Below are positions 1-6,367 of a stretch of DNA of 11,307 nucleotides, one piece after another (the stretch's first letter is position 1; the number at the start of each line of letters is the position of its first letter). The position numbers were made by a program, and so were the translations under genes. Source of the stretch: Deltaproteobacteria bacterium (lineage in GTDB: Bacteria; UBA10199; DSSB01); the NCBI GenBank assembly GCA_021772695.1, contig JAJFLL010000245.1:1-11307 (forward strand). The letters are read 5' to 3'. The notes beneath the pieces were generated by a model. That model was given only the letters and a program-made list of their open reading frames with translations, had not been told where the DNA came from and did no database searches.

Positions 1-1
1 G

Positions 2-1180
2 GGTGCTTACGAGGGGGGAATTATCCATTACCTCAGAACCAGCCTACCCGTTCGAGTACGGCGCAGGCGTTTTGATGTTCACTGCGGTTCCTCAGTTGGT
101 GCCATCAACACCTGCTTTACGGTGGCTACAGCACATGATCATGATTTCCAAGGCAGGGAAATTCGCCGCCTCTGGGAAACCGTACGACAGGGAAACATCT
201 ATCGTCGAAACCTACGGGCCTTAGCAGGATTTATCTCTCGATCTTCCGCGGGCATGGTTTCGAAAATGGTCAAAGGTACGGGTAAGGGCGTATTACATTT
301 CCCCGGTTTTTTAGACACGGCGCCTTTTCTTCCCTTTATAAGTAAGGCGATCCAATGGAAAAACATCACCAAAAACATTAACGCCGGCCTGGTTCAGGCT
401 TTATCTCTAGTGGCTACTAATGTGGCTACCGGGCGCATGGAATTGTTTCTTCAAAAGCATGCAGACACCCACTATCATGGGGAACACATGATTCGATTGA
501 CGAAGATCCGACCTGAGCACGCCCGTGCCTCGGCGGCTATTCCTGTTATCTTTCCTACGGTGTTAATCGACGGCATCCCCTACACGGACGGTGGATTACG
601 CCTCAACACTCCACTTTCGCCGGCCATTCATCTTGGTGCCGATGCCATATTAGTCGTTGGCCTCAACCACCGTGCCGAACCGGGTGAAAACATTCCCAGC
701 TATGTTGAAAAAGGCGAACAGGCTGCCTTGGGCCAAGTGGTCGGCCGCGTCATGAACTCGGTATTTTTAGATAAAATTCAGTATGATTTAGAGCAAGTGG
801 AACGCATCAATCGCATTATCGAATGGGGAGAATCGGTCTTTGGCAAATCGTATCTTCCCAAGATCAATAAAATGCTCAAGAAAAAATCCCTCACCGGGGA
901 TATTGCTGATCGGGGTTTGAAAAAGCTTAAGGTACTTAGAATCCGCCCCTCAGAGGACATTGCAGAATTGTTTCGCCGATGTTTTCCCAAGGAAAAAAAG
1001 GTTCATTTCACTTCTTTTGAAAAATTCCTCATCAAGGTCTTAGATGTGGACCCTACCAGCGGTGTGGATTTTCTTTCGTACATTGCCTTCATGCCCGGCT
1101 ACATCAAAGAATTATTTGCGCTAGGCTTTGAAGATGCCCGCTCTCATCACAAGGAATTAACGGAGTTTTTGAGTCATTAA
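2..1180 (+). CDS. Patatin-like phospholipase, 5'-truncated by the window edge
   Basis: This is a Ser-Asp dyad lipid acyl hydrolase of the patatin family, expected to release fatty acids from phospholipids or related esters. The frame is open from base 2, and 392 residues are visible. The window begins inside the oxyanion-hole region (GAYEGG at residues 2-7; the usual upstream Gly-rich and Arg residues are missing). The nucleophile elbow GSSVG follows, with Ser31 (codon 92-94), and then the catalytic Asp196 in the motif YTDGG (codon 587-589). After these comes a helical C-terminal extension of about 190 residues. A GTG at 122 could be read as a start but lies after the nucleophile motif, so it is an internal Val; the true start is upstream of the window. 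An Arg-rich stretch (VRVRRRR, residues 18-24) precedes the elbow strand. No membrane segment is evident in the visible part. The gene ends at a strong terminator. The family is secure; the substrate is unknown. Confidence 0.93.
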   Translation, partial: GAYEGGIIHYLRTSLPVRVRRRRFDVHCGSSVGAINTCFTVATAHDHDFQGREIRRLWETVRQGNIYRRNLRALAGFISRSSAGMVSKMVKGTGKGVLHFPGFLDTAPFLPFISKAIQWKNITKNINAGLVQALSLVATNVATGRMELFLQKHADTHYHGEHMIRLTKIRPEHARASAAIPVIFPTVLIDGIPYTDGGLRLNTPLSPAIHLGADAILVVGLNHRAEPGENIPSYVEKGEQAALGQVVGRVMNSVFLDKIQYDLEQVERINRIIEWGESVFGKSYLPKINKMLKKKSLTGDIADRGLKKLKVLRIRPSEDIAELFRRCFPKEKKVHFTSFEKFLIKVLDVDPTSGVDFLSYIAFMPGYIKELFALGFEDARSHHKELTEFLSH

Positions 1181-1200
1181 TATTTCCACAATATTTAACT

Positions 1201-1233
1201 AAAAAAAGCCCAGGAAGATTCCTGGGCTTTTTT
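1201..1233. terminator. Bidirectional rho-independent terminator between convergent genes
   Basis: An 8-bp perfect stem GCCCAGGA/TCCTGGGC (1208-1215 and 1220-1227) has a four-base loop AGAT. It is flanked by seven A's on the left (1201-1207) and six T's on the right (1228-1233). Read on either strand it gives a GC-rich hairpin followed by a U-run. It therefore fits termination of both the patatin gene (plus) and the anchored surface-protein gene (minus), whose stops lie 20 and 32 bases away. Confidence 0.93.
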
Positions 1234-1265
1234 AAATGAATCTTGGTCGAAGGTTTATCCAAGTC

Positions 1266-2837
1266 CTATTCGGCCGTACGCTTAAATTTAAATAAAAGTA
1301 ACGCAAAAGTCCCAAACAACAATCCTAAAAAACCGTTCCAAGAAACGGCCATGGGACTCAAGGCACAGCCGCTACCCGAAAGGGCGAACGGGTTTGCTTG
1401 ACCGGCACCGGCTCCACCTAAACCGGGGTCATCGGCATCGGGCAGGATATAACTATCATTTTCACCGTCACCGGTACTGTCGTAAGCACAAACAATCGTA
1501 TCAATACCATTGATAACTAAATTTGTCTGCGTGACGTTTCCGAAGAACATATTGGTGGCATCCCAATAAATTTCGGGACACAGGTTATTGGTATCGGTAT
1601 CTAAAAAGAAGTCTAGGCAACCGTCCAAATTGGCATCGATTTTTAAAAATAATACCGAGATAACACTGCCGCCTGGATCCAAAAAGAAATCATAACAAGG
1701 TGCATTGACATCGACACGAGCGGCGATTTCATCTACTCCGTCGCCGTCGATATCTTGGCCCTTATTATTGGAATTATTGGGATTGCTGGTATCAATGACT
1801 CCCAAGGTCGGTGAATCTAATATGGGCGTAATGGCACCTGCATTACCCGAATCTTCTTTGGATCCCACCTCGAAGGTATAGGAGCCCTCCTGTGCTGGAG
1901 CATCACCGGTATAGTTAATGGTAACCGTGCCGTCGGCATCGAGATTGGTAAGGGGCACAGTGACCATATTTCCCATGAACTCCACATCACCTTCTAGGTC
2001 ATCACCTAAGGTAAAATAATCGAGGAAAATGCTGGCAAAAAGATTGACCCCAATGGGCAATACGGCACTGTCACTGCGAATGCCGAAACTTTTCACATTA
2101 TTCAAGGTGCCTGGCGGGTTACCCGCCTTGGTCAAGTCGATAACGACGTGGGTCCACTCACCGCTGGCCAGCAATTGCAGGTCGATATCGATGAAATTGC
2201 TCTCCTCAAAACCATAGGTTACAGTAGTACCACCAAGATTATCGGCCGTAGCGATGACAAATTCATTTTTTTCCGCCAATACCGAAATATCGGTCAGCAA
2301 AAATCCATCTAACTTGATCCAAAAACTAATCCTCTCATAATCAGACCAGTTCTCACTAATACTCAGATTTTTATATACGCTGCTATTGGCCAGATTGAGT
2401 GGCAAGGCTACGTTAACGGTAAATTGTGCATCAAGGCTTTGACTTCCTTCCCAACGATCCGCAGAGGTATCTGCCACCACCGTACCGGGCAAATTGAGCA
2501 GTCCCAAAACCACCACATTGGCTGCCCAAGGGGGGCTTAGCGGATTGGTTTCCATATCGTCGATTAGAGTCGCTAAGAACCCATCGGTAACACTCACCGT
2601 AGTGTTATTCACATTGGGGTCAGGAGTAAAACCGTCGGGAATAGTCAGTTTTACAAATCCATCCCACAGCATTTCGGTGGCCCGATAGGTTACGGTAATC
2701 AGATTTCCGGTACTATTCGTGGTCACGGCATCGGGGGTCAGAGACGCGGTTCCACTTCCGTCATCTGCATGAACCAATGGTAGATTGGAGAATGATAATA
2801 CGAAGATAAGGAAAATGATAAAACGGCCCAAATTCAT
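1266..2837 (-). CDS. Secreted, C-terminally anchored surface protein with Ig-like and carbohydrate-binding-like domains
   Basis: I do not recognise a named family for the whole 523-residue protein. Residues 1-24 are a clear Sec signal peptide (basic start, hydrophobic core, VHA before DDGSG). Residues about 28-90 and 283-347 look like the two halves of one Ig-like beta-sandwich of bacterial surface proteins (a 'VTYRA...GFVKLTIPDGF' half and a 'GTVTINYTGDAP...GSYTFEV' half). Between them, residues about 90-280 read as a jelly-roll module resembling CBM or galactose-binding domains (DRWEGSQSL, ISFWIKLDG, GEWTHVVIDL, FLDYFTLGD). Residues 360-470 hold Asp-rich calcium-type loops (DIDGDGVDE, DANLDGCLDF, DSTGDGEND) and several Cys. 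The C-terminus has the tripartite form GSGC, hydrophobic helix about 498-516, then KFKR, as in CTERM sorting signals. It has its own leader and ends at the shared terminator. Its role is presumably surface adhesion or glycan binding, which is inference. Confidence 0.85.
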   Translation of the reverse strand: MNLGRFIIFLIFVLSFSNLPLVHADDGSGTASLTPDAVTTNSTGNLITVTYRATEMLWDGFVKLTIPDGFTPDPNVNNTTVSVTDGFLATLIDDMETNPLSPPWAANVVVLGLLNLPGTVVADTSADRWEGSQSLDAQFTVNVALPLNLANSSVYKNLSISENWSDYERISFWIKLDGFLLTDISVLAEKNEFVIATADNLGGTTVTYGFEESNFIDIDLQLLASGEWTHVVIDLTKAGNPPGTLNNVKSFGIRSDSAVLPIGVNLFASIFLDYFTLGDDLEGDVEFMGNMVTVPLTNLDADGTVTINYTGDAPAQEGSYTFEVGSKEDSGNAGAITPILDSPTLGVIDTSNPNNSNNKGQDIDGDGVDEIAARVDVNAPCYDFFLDPGGSVISVLFLKIDANLDGCLDFFLDTDTNNLCPEIYWDATNMFFGNVTQTNLVINGIDTIVCAYDSTGDGENDSYILPDADDPGLGGAGAGQANPFALSGSGCALSPMAVSWNGFLGLLFGTFALLLFKFKRTAE

Positions 2838-2883
2838 TGGGACCTGCCTTTCTTTTCCTTACCCATGCCGAGAAGTGAGAAGA

Positions 2884-2917
2884 CACTGGAAAAATTCCCA
2901 AAGAATGTTTCCAGGTG
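2884..2917 (-). other. Possible 5' leader stem-loop of the surface-protein gene
   Basis: On the minus strand, CACCTGGAAA pairs with TTTCCAGTG (one bulged C), and an inner ATTC/GAAT helix closes a five-base loop. The element lies about 47 bases upstream of the start at 2837. No T-run follows, so it is not a normal terminator. It may be a leader structure or simply chance. Confidence 0.25.
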
Positions 2918-2926
2918 AATCGCCCC

Positions 2927-2953
2927 ATTATCTTAATGGCTTAGCAACGACAA
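2927..2953 (-). promoter_or_regulatory. Weak candidate promoter for the surface-protein gene
   Basis: The minus strand reads TTGTCG (plus-strand 2948-2953), a 15-base spacer, then GATAAT (plus-strand 2927-2932), five of six matches to the sigma-70 -10. The short spacer weakens the call. The -10 lies in a small dyad CCATTA/TAATGG. Transcription from here would give a leader of about 80 bases. Confidence 0.25.
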
Positions 2954-2978
2954 GATAAAAATTTATCCATGGATATTT

Positions 2979-4880
2979 TTAATGATTACCTTCCGGATTT
3001 GCCTCGGCGGGTTTACTCTCGGGAATGAAGTCTCGGCCCGCAGTCACTGGCAGATAACGGCCTCGGTGCACCGTCGCCACCGTTTGAATATTCAATAAGC
3101 CGTCAGGATTGGCTTCATAGTTTAGAGGATTGTCAGACAAGACAACCAAATCGGCCACTTTTCCCTTTTCAATAGTGCCATGGGTTTGGTCCATGAAGAA
3201 TTGGTAGGCTGCATTGCGGGTGTAGGCCTTCAACCCATCTAAAATACTAATACGTTGATTAGGCCCCTGCACTTCCGGACATTGAGCGGTAAAGGTATCA
3301 GAGCCCCAGGGCTGCACTTTGCGGGTTACGGCGGTCCAGATAGTAAATAAGGGATCGGGCACATTGACCGGAGCATCGCTATGTAAGGAAATCGGCACGC
3401 CCATTTTCATGGCATCTTTTACCGGAAAAAAGTTTTTTGCCCGAGCTGCACCCATCACCTCTTCACAGACCACCTTGCCCCAATAGTAATTATTGCCAGC
3501 CAGGAAAGTGGCCACATAGCCGCCCTTTTGAATGCGTTGCAGCTGCCCAAGATTGGGATCAGATACGGCAAAGGGTACGTGAATCAATTGAAACCGGTTG
3601 TCGCTATTGGGCTTGGTCTTCAAATTCTCGTCCCATAAATCCAAAACCATTTCGAGAGACGCATCGCCGTTGACGTGAACGGCAATCTGGTATCCCTCGT
3701 CGACCGCCTTTTTAAATCCTAATTTCATTTCTTCGGGAACATTGGGTGATCCCCGATAAATCTGATTGGGATCGGCCCAGGGCGGTCGGGTTTTGTAGGG
3801 CTGCAACATAAAAGAGCTGTAGCCCTGCACCGAACCGTCGGCCCAAAATTTCACCGGCCCTACTTTAAACGTGGGACTAAAACTATGTTGGTTGGCCTTC
3901 AGGTAGCCACTAAGTCCATTTGGAGAATTGTCGAGCAACATGGTAAATACGGGCAACACCACCGCATTCAAGGGAAAATCATCTTGGGCGGTTAACTTTT
4001 GATAAAATTTCAAAAGTTCTAAATTAGCACCGCCTTCGGATATGGTGGTATAACCTTTGCCGGCCAACATTTTCGCACCACGCTTGGCAATCTTAAAGGA
4101 CTCCTCTGGATCAGTGGGCAATAAAAACAATAAGGCCCGAAGCATGGCCCCTTCTTGCAACACTCCCTGTTTGGCATTTTCCTGCTCACTGGGAGATATC
4201 TTCGCGTCAAAGCAGGTCTTCGGATCTTGCTCAGCCAAGCTTCCGCAAATATTTAATTTTTTTAAGGCAGGCGTATTGACATAAGCGAAGTGCATAGAGT
4301 TATTCATGATGAAGACGGGATTTTGTGGCGAAACTTGATCAAGACTTTCTCGATCGACCGCAACATCCTCAACTTGTCGACTGGGATCAAAAGCAAAAAC
4401 TTTAATCCATTGTTCAGGATCCTTCTCTTGCGCCGCCAGATCTCTTACTTTCGCCATGATCTCGGAGCTCTTCCGGGTGGGTTGCCACGGGGGCGAGGGA
4501 TTAAAAAAGGTATTGATAGAGGAAACATCGGGCCACTCAGCGGCAAGGGCAAAGAAGAAAAAATGCATGTGGCTGGAAATGAAGCCAGGCAAAAGGGTTT
4601 TACCTTCTAGATCTTTCACTACGGTCTTATTATTCTGGTACTTTTTTTTCAGGATGGTTTCGGCCGGACCAATATCGAGAATGAGACCGTCTTTGATGGC
4701 CACCACATCATTGACCGCACCGGAAGAGCCGTCGGCCATGGTAATCACCTTAGCATTGGTCAAGAGCAGGTCAGCCTTGGGCCCTCGATCGCATTGGCTA
4801 AAGGTTAGGATCACTGCGGTCAGCCCTAACAGTGTAAAAGTTCCTCGAAAATATTCAGGGATCCACCCATAGCGTTTCAT
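2979..4880 (-). CDS. YtcJ-type amidohydrolase (amidohydrolase family 3), probably exported or lipoprotein
   Basis: This is a metal-dependent hydrolase of the amidohydrolase superfamily, YtcJ/NfdA-like group, whose members cleave amide or formamide bonds in varied substrates. The substrate here is unknown. The order of motifs over 633 residues is typical: a small beta-sandwich segment DLLLTNAKVIT (about 37-47), PGFISSHMH with metal ligands His104 and His106, KFWADGS with candidate bridging Lys344, VHVNGD with His402, LIHVPF with His434, HSDAPV with Asp502, and the closing GTIEKGKVADLVVL strand (about 568-581). The N-terminus has a hydrophobic stretch (about 14-27) followed by a Cys (SQC, Cys30) like a lipobox, although Gln before the Cys is atypical; a plain membrane anchor is the alternative. 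The ATG at 4880 is supported by an AGAGGT ribosome site (plus-strand 4885-4890) five bases or so upstream. The gene stands alone, with gaps on both sides. Confidence 0.93.
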   Translation of the reverse strand: MKRYGWIPEYFRGTFTLLGLTAVILTFSQCDRGPKADLLLTNAKVITMADGSSGAVNDVVAIKDGLILDIGPAETILKKKYQNNKTVVKDLEGKTLLPGFISSHMHFFFFALAAEWPDVSSINTFFNPSPPWQPTRKSSEIMAKVRDLAAQEKDPEQWIKVFAFDPSRQVEDVAVDRESLDQVSPQNPVFIMNNSMHFAYVNTPALKKLNICGSLAEQDPKTCFDAKISPSEQENAKQGVLQEGAMLRALLFLLPTDPEESFKIAKRGAKMLAGKGYTTISEGGANLELLKFYQKLTAQDDFPLNAVVLPVFTMLLDNSPNGLSGYLKANQHSFSPTFKVGPVKFWADGSVQGYSSFMLQPYKTRPPWADPNQIYRGSPNVPEEMKLGFKKAVDEGYQIAVHVNGDASLEMVLDLWDENLKTKPNSDNRFQLIHVPFAVSDPNLGQLQRIQKGGYVATFLAGNNYYWGKVVCEEVMGAARAKNFFPVKDAMKMGVPISLHSDAPVNVPDPLFTIWTAVTRKVQPWGSDTFTAQCPEVQGPNQRISILDGLKAYTRNAAYQFFMDQTHGTIEKGKVADLVVLSDNPLNYEANPDGLLNIQTVATVHRGRYLPVTAGRDFIPESKPAEANPEGNH

Positions 4881-4908
4881 AAAGACCTCTTTCCAAGCTT
4901 GGCTTCAG

Positions 4909-4936
4909 GTTATCCCCGCGCCACAAAGTTTAGCAA
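4909..4936 (-). promoter_or_regulatory. Candidate sigma-70 promoter of the amidohydrolase gene
   Basis: The minus strand has TTGCTA (plus-strand 4931-4936), a 16-base spacer, then GATAAC (plus-strand 4909-4914), each matching four of six consensus bases. The start would fall near 4902, giving a leader of about 20 bases that includes the AGAGGT ribosome site. Modest matches, so this is tentative. Confidence 0.3.
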
Positions 4937-4979
4937 AAATGAGGTCTAGATTTAATCACTATCGGCCCAAAGCACCAAG

Positions 4980-4997
4980 CAGTTTTCGCGAAAACTG
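4980..4997. repeat. Perfect 18-bp palindrome just after the EF-hand/beta-rich gene
   Basis: CAGTTTTCGCGAAAACTG is fully self-complementary and starts five bases past the stop codon (5003-5005) of the upstream minus-strand gene. As RNA it could fold into a 7-bp stem with a CGCG loop. No U-run follows on either strand, so a classical intrinsic terminator is not supported. It may be a weak terminator, an mRNA 3' end stabiliser, or a protein-binding dyad upstream of the amidohydrolase gene. Confidence 0.45.
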
Positions 4998-5002
4998 GGG
5001 GA

Positions 5003-6088
5003 TCAACGGTTTTCCAAGGCATCGTTGAGGGGTCGAATCAGTCCCTCTCCGTTGACGATGGTAAAGGCCCCGTCGACGCCGTCGATAATGACGCCCCGCC
5101 ACGCTTCTTCACTGGTTTTAAAATGCACCTTTACGTGGGCCCCGATCTTGAGCTTGCCGGCAGACAGGGCTGCTTCGGCTCCAACGATCACCTTGCCACC
5201 GTTTTTGGCCTGCACCGAAATGGGCCCTAAGGACAATTTGGGCTCCATACTGGCGCCCTTGATGGTTCCATCGTAGCCTAAGACCACGCCAATGCCATTG
5301 ACGTTTAGATGCACCCCGTCTTCCTTCAGCTCGAAACTGGCTGCACCAATTTTTCCGCCCAAACTAGGTTCTAGGGTGCCATTTTCCAGATCGATTTTAA
5401 CTCCCCCCTTGCCACTCAAGGGGTAAATACTCGTCTTACCATTGTAACTAATTGAAACGGTTTGCTGGTAGGGATCCACACTCATCCCGACACCGTCATA
5501 AGATATGGAAAATTGTACTTCCATTTTTTCGTAGGTCAACAATTTATCACCATGACCGCCGGCGGCCTGCAGGCGCCGCTCGGCCTGATGCTGTAATTTC
5601 AAAGCGGTTCCACGACCGGGAATGGTCTGATTCCAGGCCTCATAGAAATCCAACCCTTGGGATACCGTTTTGTCCTTAGTGGAGGTATAACGAATGGGGA
5701 CCTGTGGCTCCGGTTCATCGGGTGGTGCAATAGCGGGTCGATCCTCACGACCGAAACAACACACCCCATCTTTTACTACGGGCGCCCCATAAACCCCCAC
5801 TTGCAAGGCACCGTAGTTCTCCACCTCTTTTGTCAAATCGAAACCATGTTTATCCAAAACTCCTTTGACGCTTTGGAAGATTCCCGGTTTGAAGTTACGA
5901 AAGTCGGTGGAACTCAAACGGCGATCGCCATTGGCGTCGAGAAAACCTTTGATCTCTTTGGCAGTGATCTCTTGGTTTCCTGCAGCCTGAGTTGTATCGA
6001 TACCGGCAGCTGTTAATTGATCGAGAAAGAATTGAAATTGGTCAGAAGTGACCGATTGGTCGTTGATGCGGAATGGTGTTCCCCCCAT
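5003..6088 (-). CDS. Unrecognised protein with EF-hand motif and beta-strand-rich C-terminal half
   Basis: I do not recognise a family for this 361-residue protein. Residues 15-65 are helical and include one good EF-hand loop, D51-A-N53-G-D55-R-R-L-S-S-T-D62, with oxygen ligands at the usual positions and Asp instead of Glu at position 12. A weaker preceding segment (QEITAKEIKGFL) may be part of a degenerate pair. Residues 109-130 contain a CC pair and a Pro/acid-rich linker. From about 190 to 325 the chain becomes a run of short amphipathic strands separated by Gly/Asn turns (SISYDGVGMSV, VSISYNGKTS, GVKIDLENG, ASFELKEDGVHLNVNG, KLSLGPISVQAKNG, KLKIGAHVKVHF), suggesting an extended beta sheet or barrel-like fold. 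There is no signal peptide or membrane helix. The ATG is preceded by AAGGGGGG and an in-frame TGA 12 bases upstream, which fixes the start region. It is divergent from the 1276-residue gene. Secretion by a leaderless route is possible but unproven. Confidence 0.8.
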   Translation of the reverse strand: MGGTPFRINDQSVTSDQFQFFLDQLTAAGIDTTQAAGNQEITAKEIKGFLDANGDRRLSSTDFRNFKPGIFQSVKGVLDKHGFDLTKEVENYGALQVGVYGAPVVKDGVCCFGREDRPAIAPPDEPEPQVPIRYTSTKDKTVSQGLDFYEAWNQTIPGRGTALKLQHQAERRLQAAGGHGDKLLTYEKMEVQFSISYDGVGMSVDPYQQTVSISYNGKTSIYPLSGKGGVKIDLENGTLEPSLGGKIGAASFELKEDGVHLNVNGIGVVLGYDGTIKGASMEPKLSLGPISVQAKNGGKVIVGAEAALSAGKLKIGAHVKVHFKTSEEAWRGVIIDGVDGAFTIVNGEGLIRPLNDALENR

Positions 6089-6209
6089 AGGACCCCCCTT
6101 TCAGTAATCCATCATGGCAGCAATATTGGTGCCAGATTACACCTCCTGATTTTTCAAGGCCTTAGGCGAAGGGGAACTCGCCATCTAGGGAAGCCACCCC
6201 CCAAATCCA

Positions 6210-6233
6210 AAATTCCTTGTGGGGAATTTCCCC
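6210..6233. repeat. Two overlapping, mutually exclusive small hairpins
   Basis: AAATTCC (6210-6216) can pair with GGAATTT (6223-6229) around a six-base loop. Alternatively GGGG (6221-6224) can pair with CCCC (6230-6233) around AATTT. The two share bases and cannot form together. It could be a leader structure or operator for either flanking gene. The significance is unknown. Confidence 0.3.
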
Positions 6234-6313
6234 CAAGTCACTACTCTACGAACCCAACACAACCCCTAGTGGCAAATGGCGATAAGACCTCACTTCACAT
6301 CACCTAGGGTAAT

Positions 6314-6329
6314 AAGCAATAAATTGCTT
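6314..6329. repeat. 16-bp inverted repeat, possible operator
   Basis: AAGCAAT-AA-ATTGCTT is a perfect 7-bp inverted repeat with a two-base centre, located 38 bases before the start of the 1276-residue gene and inside the AT-rich promoter-like stretch. The loop is too short for a good RNA hairpin, so binding by a dimeric regulator is the more natural reading. This is inference; no regulator is encoded nearby. Confidence 0.35.
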
Positions 6330-6367
6330 CCTATATTAATTGTAACTATTTGTTTTATATATAATTT

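Larger units (their letters stand above)
6089..6367. promoter_or_regulatory. Divergent intergenic region with inverted repeats and an AT-rich end
   Basis: This 279-bp gap must drive both the EF-hand/beta-rich gene (minus) and the 1276-residue gene (plus). The part next to the minus-strand gene is C/G-run rich. The last 60 bases are strongly AT-rich, with TATATT at 6332-6337 and overlapping TATATA/TATAAT at 6356-6365. I could not place a convincing -35/-10 pair on either strand. On the minus strand AGGAGGTG (plus-strand 6139-6147 area) resembles a ribosome site but leads only to a four-codon ORF. No RNA gene was recognised. Confidence 0.5.

Noticed and set aside
122..124. GTG as start of the patatin gene
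   Set aside because: The catalytic GSSVG motif lies upstream in the same frame, so this is an internal codon and the gene begins outside the window.
3..224. Open frame at the left edge in frame 3
   Set aside because: It overlaps the patatin frame, which carries the oxyanion and nucleophile motifs over the same bases; the frame-3 translation has no recognisable features.
2964..2973. ATCCATGGAT palindrome flanked by A/T runs after the amidohydrolase gene, as a terminator
   Set aside because: It partly overlaps the region next to the stop, its stem is AT-rich and has no proper loop, so it does not make a credible intrinsic terminator.
4290..4872. Plus-strand open frames of 106 and 138 codons inside the amidohydrolase gene
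   Set aside because: They are antisense to a well-conserved enzyme and have no ribosome site or family features.
4893..4902. CCAAGCTTGG 10-bp palindrome in the amidohydrolase leader
   Set aside because: Short palindromes of this length are expected by chance and it has no loop or repeat context.
5657..6016. Plus-strand 119-codon open frame opposite the EF-hand gene
   Set aside because: It is antisense to the EF-hand coding region, with no motif or translation signal.
6103..6147. AGGAGGTG plus a tiny ATG-ATG-GAT-TAC-TGA frame upstream of the EF-hand gene
   Set aside because: The ribosome-site match is too far from the ATG and the frame is only four codons, so a regulatory upstream ORF is not supported.
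6017..6307. Plus-strand open frame of 96 codons crossing the start of the EF-hand gene and the intergenic region
   Set aside because: It has no plausible ribosome site, its composition follows C/G runs of the intergenic DNA, and it overlaps a better-supported gene start.
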